A stretch of 64,000 bases of DNA, taken from a virus. Made by a program: the position numbers and the translations under genes. The first letter of the stretch is position 1. Each line of letters starts with the position of its first letter. The notes below the pieces were generated by a model that saw only the letters and a program-made list of their open reading frames with translations, was not told where the DNA came from and did not search any database. This document shows positions 23,669-29,262 of the stretch, one piece after another. The DNA is taken from IMG/VR virus record IMGVR_UViG_3300025012_000027, positions 138,027-202,026 of that record, one strand, 5' to 3'.

Positions 23669-23746
23669 TGGAATACCCGGTCAGATTTGAACTGACGACC
23701 TTACTGCTTTGCAGGCAGTTGCGTTAAACCACTCCGCCACAGGTAC
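23669..23746 (-). tRNA. tRNA-Cys (GCA)
   Basis: Acceptor GTACCTG/CGGGTAT, anticodon stem ACTGC/GCAGT, loop CTGCAAA, T-loop TTCAAAT, discriminator T (typical for Cys) and encoded CCA. Confidence 0.93.
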
Positions 23747-23753
23747 AAAATTT

Positions 23754-23827
23754 TGGTAGCATGGAATGGAGTCGAACCAATGTAGCAGCTTTATCAGAAC
23801 TGAATTCTACCGTTGAATTACCATGCT
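23754..23827 (-). tRNA. tRNA-Ile (GAT)
   Basis: Acceptor AGCATGG/CCATGCT, anticodon stem CAGTT/AGCTG, loop CTGATAA, T-loop TTCGACT with one T-stem mismatch, discriminator A and encoded CCA. Confidence 0.9.
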
Positions 23828-23978
23828 ATGGTCACCAGTTTTATGTCTTAGGACTATAGGACAGAGGTTGACTTATAATTTATGGTATCAAGTACCAAAC
23901 ACGAGTTAGTCAACACTCGCGATTCTTTTTGAAGTCCTGCTTGTCATTATCGTGCAGGGAACGCTGACATCTTCAAAA

Positions 23979-24332
23979 CTAGTATCTAACTACGATAACG
24001 TCCAACTCTAACTCAGTTGCTTCGTCTATCATGTTCTTAGTACCCGTACTTTTACCATCCCAGAAAGCAATTAACGTATCAGCGTAGTTTGCCATTTGTC
24101 GATTGCGTATATGTCCGGCACCTTTTCCATATCGTATCCAATCTGCCGGGAACTTTTTCACCGGTTTCTCTATCAGAACTGCCAACTTTTCACCTAATGC
24201 ATCAGCCCCTTTAGCGCAGCCAGATACAACCACATCTATATATTCACCAGCAGCATAAAACTTGATGACGGTCTCTAAAACTAGATTCCAGTCATTGAAA
24301 TCTCGACCACCAGCAATAATGACTTTGCTCAT
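23979..24332 (-). CDS. DUF2493/SLOG-type nucleotide-binding protein
   Basis: 117 residues from ATG 24332; a longer frame would read into tRNA-Gly. VIIAGGRDFNDW at residue 4, VVSGCAKGADALGEKLA near 50, KKFPADWIRYGKGAGHIRNR and DTLIAFWDGKSTGTKNMID are the standard SLOG/DUF2493 motifs. Proteins of this fold bind nucleotides or related ligands. Function in phages is unknown, although SLOG domains often act as sensors in defence or stress systems. Confidence 0.75.
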   Translation of the reverse strand: MSKVIIAGGRDFNDWNLVLETVIKFYAAGEYIDVVVSGCAKGADALGEKLAVLIEKPVKKFPADWIRYGKGAGHIRNRQMANYADTLIAFWDGKSTGTKNMIDEATELELDVIVVRY

Positions 24333-24349
24333 ATGATACCTTCTAATAC

Positions 24350-24424
24350 TGGAGCGAGTAGTCGGTAATGCTCCGACTCCTGAAGTTTGGAAGACTCCCA
24401 CGCATCTATAAACGCTTTACTCGC
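24350..24424 (-). tRNA. Divergent tRNA-Gly (TCC)
   Basis: Acceptor GCGAGTA/TACTCGC, anticodon stem GGAGT/ACTTC, loop CTTCCAA, discriminator T and encoded CCA. T-stem GTCGG/CCGAC closes a non-standard loop AGCATTA, and the D-loop TTTATAGA lacks GG, so the usual elbow contact is missing. Confidence 0.75.
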
Positions 24425-24431
24425 TAAAACC

Positions 24432-24509
24432 TGGCGACTTGTATGGGATTCGAACCCATCTATCTCCACCGTGACAGGGTGGCGTCCACGCCTAGCAGAC
24501 TCACAAGCC
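24432..24509 (-). tRNA. tRNA-Asp (GTC)
   Basis: Acceptor GGCTTGT/ACAAGTC, anticodon stem CCACC/GGTGG, loop CTGTCAC, T-loop TTCGAAT, discriminator G and encoded CCA. Confidence 0.93.
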
Positions 24510-24512
24510 TAA

Positions 24513-24768
24513 ATCTGTGCAACACATCAATTGGGATTCTTACCCCAGTATTTCTCGACCGTACCTTACAGGCTAGGGCCGACGCAGTTAATCACTGCAA
24601 AGATGACCGAGTGCGCGGGATCATCTACTATTTACTCTTCGAGCCTCGCTACCCAAAGTATTCATACCCCGACAGGACTTTCACCTGTAATATACACCTG
24701 CATCTCGGTGCCTTGCTTCTGCTAAAGCCGATCAGAGGAATTGCTCCGGCTAGTGACGAGGATTCATT
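24513..24768 (-). other. Non-coding stretch within tRNA cluster
   Basis: No convincing gene. It contains tRNA-arm-like hairpins without a full cloverleaf, for example ACAGG-TGAAAGT-CCTGT and GCAGT-GATTA-ACTGC. May hold decayed tRNAs or another structured RNA. A 198-codon plus-strand frame crosses it and two tRNAs and is not accepted as a gene. Confidence 0.4.
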
Positions 24769-24840
24769 TGGTGGACCTATGGGGTATCGAGCCCCAAGCA
24801 TGGCATTGCAAGTGCCTTTCCCGTCCCATACGGTAAGCCC
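24769..24840 (-). tRNA. tRNA-Ala (TGC)
   Basis: Acceptor GGGCTTA/TAGGTCC (two wobble pairs), anticodon loop CTTGCAA on a four-pair stem GGCA/TGCC, T-arm TGGGG-CTCGATA-CCCCA, discriminator A and encoded CCA. The D-arm is shortened, 69 bases without CCA. Confidence 0.8.
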
Positions 24841-25011
24841 AAATTCGTTTTATCTGACGGTACTGATAGTATCCTTTTCCTTCGCGCTTGTGCTACTACT
24901 ACTACTAGCGGGCGCAAATTCCGATTTGTCAGCTTTCATTGAAGGAGCAACCCCTCGAAAGTGTTTCTCAGTTCGGGCAATACCTTCTAATAAAACAACT
25001 TCTTATAAATA

Positions 25012-25085
25012 TGGTCAGAGTACTAGGAATCGAACCTAGGCCACAACGCCCCAAACGTCGCATGATACCATTTCACCACACTCTG
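25012..25085 (-). tRNA. tRNA-Pro (TGG), copy 1
   Basis: Acceptor CAGAGTG/TACTCTG, anticodon stem CGACG/CGTTG, loop TTTGGGG with G37 as usual for Pro, T-loop TTCGATT, discriminator A and encoded CCA. Confidence 0.92.
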
Positions 25086-25179
25086 ATTAACATTATAAAA
25101 CATACCCATCTAAAAACGCTGCTACTAACCCAACACCCTACACGAGCACGATGAAGTGGGTCACGTGTTATCACTGACA

Positions 25180-25265
25180 GATATGTTTTAAAAATGACTC
25201 CTTACACCCGCTTGTGGCGACTGTAATCTCCCGATTGAGTGTGTAAACATCACCATGTAAGGAAT
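25180..25265 (-). ncRNA. Candidate small structured RNA
   Basis: Begins at the predicted start of the 25269-25296 promoter. An 11-bp stem, GATTCCTTACA with TGTAAGGAGTC, encloses about 50 bases and is followed by ATTTTTAAAA, which looks like a terminator end. No open frame of note. Function unknown. Confidence 0.45.
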
Positions 25266-25268
25266 CTG

Positions 25269-25296
25269 TCTATATAAATTTTTAATGAACCGTCAA
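25269..25296 (-). promoter_or_regulatory. Early-type promoter
   Basis: Minus strand: TTGACG (25296-25291), 16-base spacer, TATAGA (25274-25269). Confidence 0.6.
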
Positions 25297-25337
25297 GTGT
25301 AACTCTATCATTGCCACTTATTAACTGCTACAAATGT

Positions 25338-25365
25338 ATTATAACACACTTTCTGCAGTCGTCAA
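25338..25365 (-). promoter_or_regulatory. Early-type promoter
   Basis: Minus strand: TTGACG (25365-25360), 16-base spacer, TATAAT (25343-25338). With the next promoter about 70 bases downstream it can drive the small RNA and the tRNAs below 25085. Confidence 0.7.
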
Positions 25366-25370
25366 CATAT

Positions 25371-25664
25371 TTACCAATAATAATTATAGGGCTTATGGCT
25401 AACCCCGGGTGGATCAACATCTTCTATGTCTCGATGCATCACCACTTTTTCCCAAGTTCTACCAGCCCTGCGCTGCGGACGATTCATTGTAATGCGGGTC
25501 CACCAACTTGGAGTTGTCATCCAATGATCTTCCGTATCAACCTCTTTACGACGCTTTGGCTTTGTTGTTGGTAGATCAATAAGACTACCATTCAAATAAG
25601 CCATATCGTGAGTCCAACTGTATCCAGTTAGTTTGAGTGGGCGATCTTTATAAGTTCTCGACAT
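25371..25664 (-). CDS. Conserved small phage protein
   Basis: 97 residues, very basic and Trp/Arg-rich. MSRTYKDRPLKL at the start and WMTTPSWWTRITMNRPQRR near residue 48 are features of a small phage protein seen in several large phages with no known role; nucleic-acid binding is plausible from composition. It sits among tRNA genes. Confidence 0.6.
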   Translation of the reverse strand: MSRTYKDRPLKLTGYSWTHDMAYLNGSLIDLPTTKPKRRKEVDTEDHWMTTPSWWTRITMNRPQRRAGRTWEKVVMHRDIEDVDPPGVSHKPYNYYW

Positions 25665-25732
25665 GTAATATACTCCTGTAATAACTACAATCGCATATAT
25701 CCTCCTAAGTTATATCAAGTATTTCGTGTTCA

Positions 25733-25849
25733 TTAACAAAACGGCAGACCTTTTCCGCAGAAAATAAGATACATAGACGAATATGCCGCTACCCATAGAA
25801 CTCCGGCGAGTATAACTAGTCCGCCGACGATTTTCAGAAAAGTTCCCAT
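25733..25849 (-). CDS. Tiny membrane protein
   Basis: 38 residues (MGTFLKIVGGLVILAGVLWV then YSSMYLIFCGKGLPFC) with a single transmembrane helix and a C-terminal Cys pair. AGGATACAT ribosome site. Function unknown. Confidence 0.55.
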   Translation of the reverse strand: MGTFLKIVGGLVILAGVLWVAAYSSMYLIFCGKGLPFC

Positions 25850-25865
25850 ATGTATCCTAAGTTAT

Positions 25866-25948
25866 TGGTGGGCCGCCCGAGATTCGAACTCGGAAAAACC
25901 TGCGGTCTAAACGCAGTAGCTGTGCCAATTTGCATATGTCAGCGGCCC
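25866..25948 (-). tRNA. tRNA-Leu (TAG) with short variable loop
   Basis: Acceptor GGGCCGC/GCGGCCC, anticodon stem CTGCG/CGCAG, loop TTTAGAC, T-loop TTCGAAT, discriminator A and encoded CCA. The variable loop is only six bases (GTTTTT), whereas bacterial Leu tRNAs carry a long arm. Confidence 0.88.
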
Positions 25949-25955
25949 ATTAATT

Positions 25956-26042
25956 TGGTGGTTGAGGTAAGGATCGAACTTACTTGTCTGTTAAAGACCA
26001 GAGGGTTACAGCCTCCTGCCCTACCATTAGAGCATCTCAACC
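25956..26042 (-). tRNA. tRNA-Tyr (GTA)
   Basis: Acceptor GGTTGAG/CTCAACC, anticodon stem GGAGG/CCTCT, loop CTGTAAC, long variable arm (GTCTTTAACAGAC), T-loop TTCGATC, discriminator A and encoded CCA. Confidence 0.93.
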
Positions 26043-26063
26043 AAATTCTAAACTATCAATTTC

Positions 26064-26147
26064 TGGTGCGCAAGGTGGGATTCGAACCCACAAGCTGTTA
26101 AGCGTCAGATTTTAAATCTGATGTGTAGACCGTTCCACCACTTGCGC
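26064..26147 (-). tRNA. tRNA-Leu (TAA)
   Basis: Acceptor GCGCAAG/CTTGCGC, anticodon stem TCAGA/TCTGA, loop TTTAAAA, long variable arm, T-loop TTCGAAT, discriminator A and encoded CCA. Confidence 0.95.
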
Positions 26148-26164
26148 ACATCTTCTAAGTGTCT

Positions 26165-26192
26165 ATTATAACATAGACTTTAGCAGACTAAA
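26165..26192 (-). promoter_or_regulatory. Possible promoter before tRNA-Leu(TAA)
   Basis: Minus strand: TTTAGT, 16-base spacer, TATAAT (26170-26165). The downstream bases AATAGACAC match the start region of the 23124 promoter. Confidence 0.5.
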
Positions 26193-26219
26193 CGTTTTTG
26201 TAAAATATATTTTACACTT

Positions 26220-26429
26220 TCAGTATGCTTCGGCATACGCATACCACGTTCCATCGAGCAGTTGCATCGCCGACCAACCAACTCTACGATTGCCACATGT
26301 GCATCGACGAGATTCTCCATCCCATCCACCACATTCATCTTCACAATTTTGCCCGTCGAAATCAATCAACCCACCATCCATCGAATCTTTTTTAGCTTCA
26401 ATAGCCGCTTCTTCAGTTAAGAATCCCAT
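26220..26429 (-). CDS. Cysteine-rich small protein
   Basis: 69 residues from ATG 26429 (MGFLTEEAAIEAKKDSMDGG). Four cysteines (CEDEC, CTC) could bind a metal. The longer frame would run through tRNA-Val and tRNA-His and is rejected. GGAGATCT ribosome site. Function unknown. Confidence 0.55.
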   Translation of the reverse strand: MGFLTEEAAIEAKKDSMDGGLIDFDGQNCEDECGGWDGESRRCTCGNRRVGWSAMQLLDGTWYAYAEAY

Positions 26430-26449
26430 AATAGATCTCCTAATAAAAA

Positions 26450-26525
26450 TGGTAGTCTGTGTAAGAATCGAACTTACGACCTTCGCTGTGTAAAAGCGTT
26501 GCTCTACCAACTGAGCTAACAGACT
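26450..26525 (-). tRNA. tRNA-Val (TAC)
   Basis: Acceptor AGTCTGT/ACAGACT, anticodon loop TTTACAC on a four-pair stem, D-stem GCTC/GAGC, T-loop TTCGATT, discriminator A and encoded CCA. Confidence 0.93.
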
Positions 26526-26532
26526 AAATTGT

Positions 26533-26609
26533 TGGGGCGGCCGACGGAATTCGAATCCGCACGAACAGGAATCACAATCCTGGGCTCTACCAATTGAGCT
26601 ACAGCCGCC
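26533..26609 (-). tRNA. tRNA-His (GTG) with encoded G-1
   Basis: Acceptor GCGGCTG/CGGCCGC, discriminator C, and G at position -1 (base 26609) to pair with it, as in normal bacterial tRNA-His. Anticodon stem CAGGA/TCCTG, loop TTGTGAT, T-loop TTCGAAT, encoded CCA. Confidence 0.93.
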
Positions 26610-26672
26610 GTAGTATAACACATATCAAATCATTCGTGTCTAGCAGTGTTTAACCACGTCTATGACAATGTA

Positions 26673-26748
26673 TGGCATCCCGGGAAGGAGTCGAACCCTC
26701 AACCTTGAGCTTTGGAGGCCCCTGCGCTGCCAATTGCGCCACCGAGAT
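26673..26748 (-). tRNA. tRNA-Trp (CCA)
   Basis: Acceptor ATCTCGG/CCGGGAT, D-stem GCGC/GCGC, anticodon loop CTCCAAA, T-loop TTCGACT, discriminator G and encoded CCA. The anticodon is the normal CCA, not the opal-suppressing TCA. Confidence 0.92.
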
Positions 26749-26753
26749 ATAAT

Positions 26754-26828
26754 TGGTACCCTGTGGAGGAATCGAACCACCATATAAACTTTAGGAAAAT
26801 CTTGTCCTTTCCATTGAACGAACAGGGT
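26754..26828 (-). tRNA. tRNA-Arg (CCT)
   Basis: Acceptor ACCCTGT/ACAGGGT, anticodon stem AGATT/AGTTT, loop TTCCTAA, T-loop TTCGATT with one T-stem mismatch, discriminator A and encoded CCA. Reads AGG. Confidence 0.85.
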
Positions 26829-26830
26829 TC

Positions 26831-26918
26831 TGGCGGATAGTATAGGATTCGAACCTATGCGCCCCTTTCGGAACGACGGTTTAGCAAACCGTTGCCTTGA
26901 CCACTCGGCCAACTATCC
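26831..26918 (-). tRNA. tRNA-Ser (GCT)
   Basis: Acceptor GGATAGT/ACTATCC, anticodon stem ACGGT/ACCGT, loop TTGCTAA, long variable arm, T-loop TTCGAAT, discriminator G and encoded CCA. Confidence 0.95.
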
Positions 26919-26925
26919 TCGTCTC

Positions 26926-27001
26926 TGGTCCCGACAGTAGAACTCGAATCTACATCTAAGGCTTCGTAGGCCATTGTTCTATCCAGTTGAACTATGTCGA
27001 G
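26926..27001 (-). tRNA. tRNA-Arg (ACG)
   Basis: Acceptor CTCGACA/TGTCGGG, anticodon loop CTACGAA on stem ATGGC/GCCTT with one mismatch, T-loop TTCGAGT, discriminator A and encoded CCA. Confidence 0.88.
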
Positions 27002-27007
27002 AAATTT

Positions 27008-27102
27008 TGGCTCCCCAGAGTGGCCTCGAACCACCATATTACGCCTCGCGGCCTTTACGTCTGATTAACAGTCAGGTCTCTTACCAATTAGAGTACCGGG
27101 GA
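27008..27102 (-). tRNA. tRNA-Asn (GTT) with long variable arm
   Basis: Acceptor TCCCCGG/CTGGGGA, anticodon loop CTGTTAA on stem CTGA/TCAG, T-loop TTCGAGG, discriminator G and encoded CCA. The variable region is about 24 bases and holds a GCC-GCGA-GGC hairpin, abnormal for Asn. Confidence 0.8.
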
Positions 27103-27162
27103 ATAATTTGTGCAATGCTTCTCATATTGCTTGAAGGTTTCACCCAACCTCTAAGAGTGATT

Positions 27163-27238
27163 TGGTTCCTAAGACTGGACTCGAACCAGTAACACTCGAT
27201 TCTTCAGACCGATGCTCTACCATTGGAGCTACTTAGGA
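27163..27238 (-). tRNA. tRNA-Phe (GAA)
   Basis: Acceptor TCCTAAG/CTTAGGA, anticodon stem TCGGT/ATCGA, loop CTGAAGA, T-loop TTCGAGT, discriminator A and encoded CCA. Confidence 0.93.
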
Positions 27239-27246
27239 ATATTATA

Positions 27247-27323
27247 TGGTCAGTATGGCCGGCCTCGAACCGGCATATTCTTGTTTCCAAAACAAGTCGA
27301 CGTCCACTTGTCACCACATACTG
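27247..27323 (-). tRNA. tRNA-Pro (TGG), copy 2
   Basis: Acceptor CAGTATG/CATACTG, anticodon stem CTTGT/ACAAG, loop TTTGGAA (A37 rather than the usual G37), T-loop TTCGAGG, discriminator A and encoded CCA. Confidence 0.9.
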
Positions 27324-27329
27324 TTAAAC

Positions 27330-27405
27330 TGGCGCCCTTAGCAAGGATTTGAACCCGCAACCTACTCCTTACAGGGGAGTTGCACTGCCGTTGTGCTATA
27401 AGGGC
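27330..27405 (-). tRNA. tRNA-Thr (TGT) with C33
   Basis: Acceptor GCCCTTA/TAAGGGC, anticodon stem ACTCC/GGAGT, loop CCTGTAA with C in place of the universal U33, T-loop TTCAAAT, discriminator G and encoded CCA. Confidence 0.87.
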
Positions 27406-27414
27406 GAAAACTTT

Positions 27415-27506
27415 TGGCGGACGCCGGAGGAGTCGAACCCCATCCCATTTCTGAGAACCTGGTTTTCAAGGCCAGTCGCAGGACCATCCCCGCTGCATCA
27501 ACGTCC
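27415..27506 (-). tRNA. tRNA-Ser (TGA)
   Basis: Acceptor GGACGTT/GGCGTCC, anticodon loop CTTGAAA, long variable arm, T-loop TTCGACT, discriminator G and encoded CCA. Confidence 0.92.
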
Positions 27507-27516
27507 ATAATTCTTT

Positions 27517-27594
27517 TGGTGCCCAAGGAGAGATTCGAACTCTCAGGATAATAGATTTTGAATCTACCGACTCTACCAATTTGTCTACTTGGGC
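27517..27594 (-). tRNA. tRNA-Leu (CAA) with short variable loop
   Basis: Acceptor GCCCAAG/CTTGGGC, anticodon stem GTAGA/TCTAT, loop TTCAAAA, T-loop TTCGAAT, discriminator A and encoded CCA. The variable loop is only about six bases. Confidence 0.88.
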
Positions 27595-27596
27595 TT

Positions 27597-27674
27597 TGGC
27601 AGGGGAAGTGAGATTTGAACTCACGATGACGATTTCAAAGACCGTTGCCTTAGGCCGGACTAGGCGATTCCCCA
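27597..27674 (-). tRNA. tRNA-Gln (TTG)
   Basis: Acceptor TGGGGAA/TTCCCCT with an open T1-T72 pair, fitting the weak first pair of tRNA-Gln. Anticodon stem ACGGT/ATCGT, loop CTTTGAA, T-loop TTCAAAT, discriminator G and encoded CCA. Confidence 0.92.
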
Positions 27675-27680
27675 ATAAAT

Positions 27681-27723
27681 CATATTCAAGAACCCATAGT
27701 TAATTTGGAGGTTCTTGAATATG
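27681..27723. repeat. 14-bp hairpin at the start of the tRNA block
   Basis: CATATTCAAGAACC (27681-27694) and GGTTCTTGAATATG (27710-27723) pair perfectly around a 15-base loop, just upstream of tRNA-Gln on the minus strand. May be a processing or stability element; there is no T-tract. Confidence 0.6.
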
Positions 27724-27861
27724 ACACCATATGTCATATGCCCTTTATCGCCCATTGGTGTAGTCTGAAGAGTACTCGACTATCTTATCATATATTCCGC
27801 AAAATATATGAGAGGGGTCTGGCGCTATTTATATACCCCGAATCCGGACGGGGTGTAATTA

Positions 27862-28548
27862 TTAAAACAACGACAATGCTTTGTCGACTTCAATCTTAAA
27901 CCATTCACCGTTGCTGCGATCAGCAACTCCAGCAAATCTACCTAACAATTCTTTCTCATGTGACCGTCTATCATGCGTCCACTTAACCGTTATAAATGTA
28001 AACGCCTGGTGCGGATCGTTTGGAATATTGTATGCCCGCAATCTCTTCTCATAGTCTATAGTCATCCCAACCTTTATCCACCCAGGGAAGGATGGGTTAA
28101 CAAGTAAGTAAACAAATCCCTCCAAAAACTTTACTTGCTCACCTCTAATTCTAATCTCGTCGCCATACTTTGCACGGATAGTTGCTAATCGATCGCTAAG
28201 CGTTGGCACGATTCTCACCGGTGCTTTCACCGGCTGAGTGATATCAACGCTCACTGTACGACCAGCTATATATTCCGCCTGCATCAATTTTAAGGCATTT
28301 AGCATATCACTCGCTTGATCTTTAGGCAAATTAAAACGTTTCTTAATCTCAGAAACACTCATCTTCCTATGTCCGTAAATGAACCATTTCTTAGCCATCC
28401 ACAATCTTTCCTCAAATTCCGACGGCGATACGCGTACAGCACAGACCACACGACGTTTCTTTGGTTTTGGCAAAGATCGACCGTACTTGGTTACTATTTC
28501 AAAATTTGTCTGTAGTCCTTTAATCGTTTCAAACTTGCGAGTTTTCAT
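27862..28548 (-). CDS. GIY-YIG-fold (T5orf172/MUG113-type) nuclease
   Basis: 228 residues from ATG 28548. The C-terminal 90 residues carry the GIY-YIG variant GFVYLLVNPSFPGWIKVGMT, then KRLRAYN, HEKELLGRFAG and SNGEWFKIE, matching the T5orf172 or Mug113 families. The N-terminus has a helix-turn-helix-like part (MSVSEIKKRFNLPKDQASDM). It borders the tRNA block and may be a mobile or regulatory nuclease. The early promoter sits so close that the mRNA would have almost no leader. Confidence 0.7.
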   Translation of the reverse strand: MKTRKFETIKGLQTNFEIVTKYGRSLPKPKKRRVVCAVRVSPSEFEERLWMAKKWFIYGHRKMSVSEIKKRFNLPKDQASDMLNALKLMQAEYIAGRTVSVDITQPVKAPVRIVPTLSDRLATIRAKYGDEIRIRGEQVKFLEGFVYLLVNPSFPGWIKVGMTIDYEKRLRAYNIPNDPHQAFTFITVKWTHDRRSHEKELLGRFAGVADRSNGEWFKIEVDKALSLF

Positions 28549-28557
28549 ATTAACTAT

Positions 28558-28587
28558 AGTATAACACAAAATTCTTCACTAAAACAA
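28558..28587 (-). promoter_or_regulatory. Early-type promoter
   Basis: Minus strand: TTGTTT (28587-28582), 18-base spacer, TATACT (28563-28558). The start codon of the GIY-YIG gene lies 10 bases after the -10 box. Confidence 0.5.
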
Positions 28588-28596
28588 GAAACAAGA

Positions 28597-28630
28597 AACC
28601 CCGAAAATTTTTACATCTTCGGGGTTTCTT
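28597..28630 (-). terminator. Hairpin terminator
   Basis: An 11-bp stem (GAAACCCCGAA with TTCGGGGTTTC) and 12-base loop. On the minus strand it ends the short RNA described next. Confidence 0.65.
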
Positions 28631-28765
28631 AGATAATTCTTGTTTTTATTCTTATCTAAGATCCCCGAGTCCCTGGATTCAATGTTGCGCCATCAAAGCA
28701 ATATTCATGCGACCAAATCTGGCGCAGCATGGGGGTGCTAGTTGAGAGGGATAACATTTGTTTAT
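28597..28765 (-). ncRNA. Candidate structured small RNA
   Basis: About 165 bases between a TATAAT box (28771-28776, weak -35) and a strong terminator. Hairpins: CTTAGATAAG paired with a downstream ATTATCTAAG, and TGCGCCA paired with TGGCGCA. No open frame beyond a few codons was found. Confidence 0.45.
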
Positions 28766-28797
28766 TCATTATAACACTATTTACGGTGAGATTGATT

Positions 28798-28941
28798 TTA
28801 CTCTGAAAAGTTTTGTTGGGTATCAAAAAGATCGCCAGTATAAAGATCCATATCTGGATCGGTATCGAATAACGTTTCTGTCATGGCCTCGGTTAAATGA
28901 TCAAATTCTGGTACGGTGTCAGAGTCTAAAATGTGAATCAT
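28798..28941 (-). CDS. Small acidic early protein
   Basis: 47 residues (MIHILDSDTVPEFDHLTEAM, then TDPDMDLYTGDLFDTQQ), strongly acidic with no basic residues in the second half. It is driven by the best promoter in the window. Small acidic early proteins in phages often bind host enzymes or mimic DNA. Not recognised. Confidence 0.55.
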   Translation of the reverse strand: MIHILDSDTVPEFDHLTEAMTETLFDTDPDMDLYTGDLFDTQQNFSE

Positions 28942-28973
28942 ATAGTTGCTTAAATGCTTGTTTAGTTAGAGCT

Positions 28974-29002
28974 ATTATACATTGTGCTGGAGAGTCTGTC
29001 AA
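28974..29002 (-). promoter_or_regulatory. Consensus sigma-70 promoter
   Basis: Minus strand: TTGACA (29002-28997), 17-base spacer, TATAAT (28979-28974), an exact match to the bacterial consensus. It serves the 47-residue acidic protein. Confidence 0.85.
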
Positions 29003-29262
29003 GTCTTTTCAGAGATATTTTGATTTAAATCGTTGGCGGTTTTATATCGGTCGTATTTTCTATTCAATAGGTTTGAGTTGGCCGTGTCTCTGACGAGCCA
29101 GTTATCCGAAGCTGACAGCGTAGTCAGCTGTTCGTCGGATGCGTTTGTATTTTTAGCTACTATAAGCGCGACTTCGGATGATACGGATCCATCATCAACC
29201 AATTCATCGAGGTGATCTTTAGTACCATATTTAGCTAGAAATTGTTTTTGGCTTGAATTCAT
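28999..29262 (-). CDS. Short repeat protein (LRV/HEAT-like), copy 2
   Basis: 87 residues. The N-terminus FLAKYGTKDHLDELVDDGS aligns with the first unit of the larger neighbour, and about two further units follow in decayed form before a Lys/Arg-rich end. It overlaps the upstream repeat gene by four bases and probably arose by duplication and shortening. Confidence 0.55.
   Translation of the reverse strand: MNSSQKQFLAKYGTKDHLDELVDDGSVSSEVALIVAKNTNASDEQLTTLSASDNWLVRDTANSNLLNRKYDRYKTANDLNQNISEKT

Noticed and set aside
24443-25039. 198-codon plus-strand reading frame
   Set aside because: It runs through tRNA-Asp, tRNA-Ala and the start of tRNA-Pro on the other strand and has no recognisable product.
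26533-26609. tRNA-His lacking G-1, which would explain the Thg1-like gene
   Set aside because: Correct alignment of the acceptor (GCGGCTG with CGGCCGC, discriminator C) leaves an encoded G at -1.
26673-26748. Opal-suppressor tRNA-Trp to read the UGA in the release factor
   Set aside because: The anticodon is CCA, not TCA, and no tRNA with TCA anticodon was found. Several genes use TGA as a real stop (for example 4319 and 11939).
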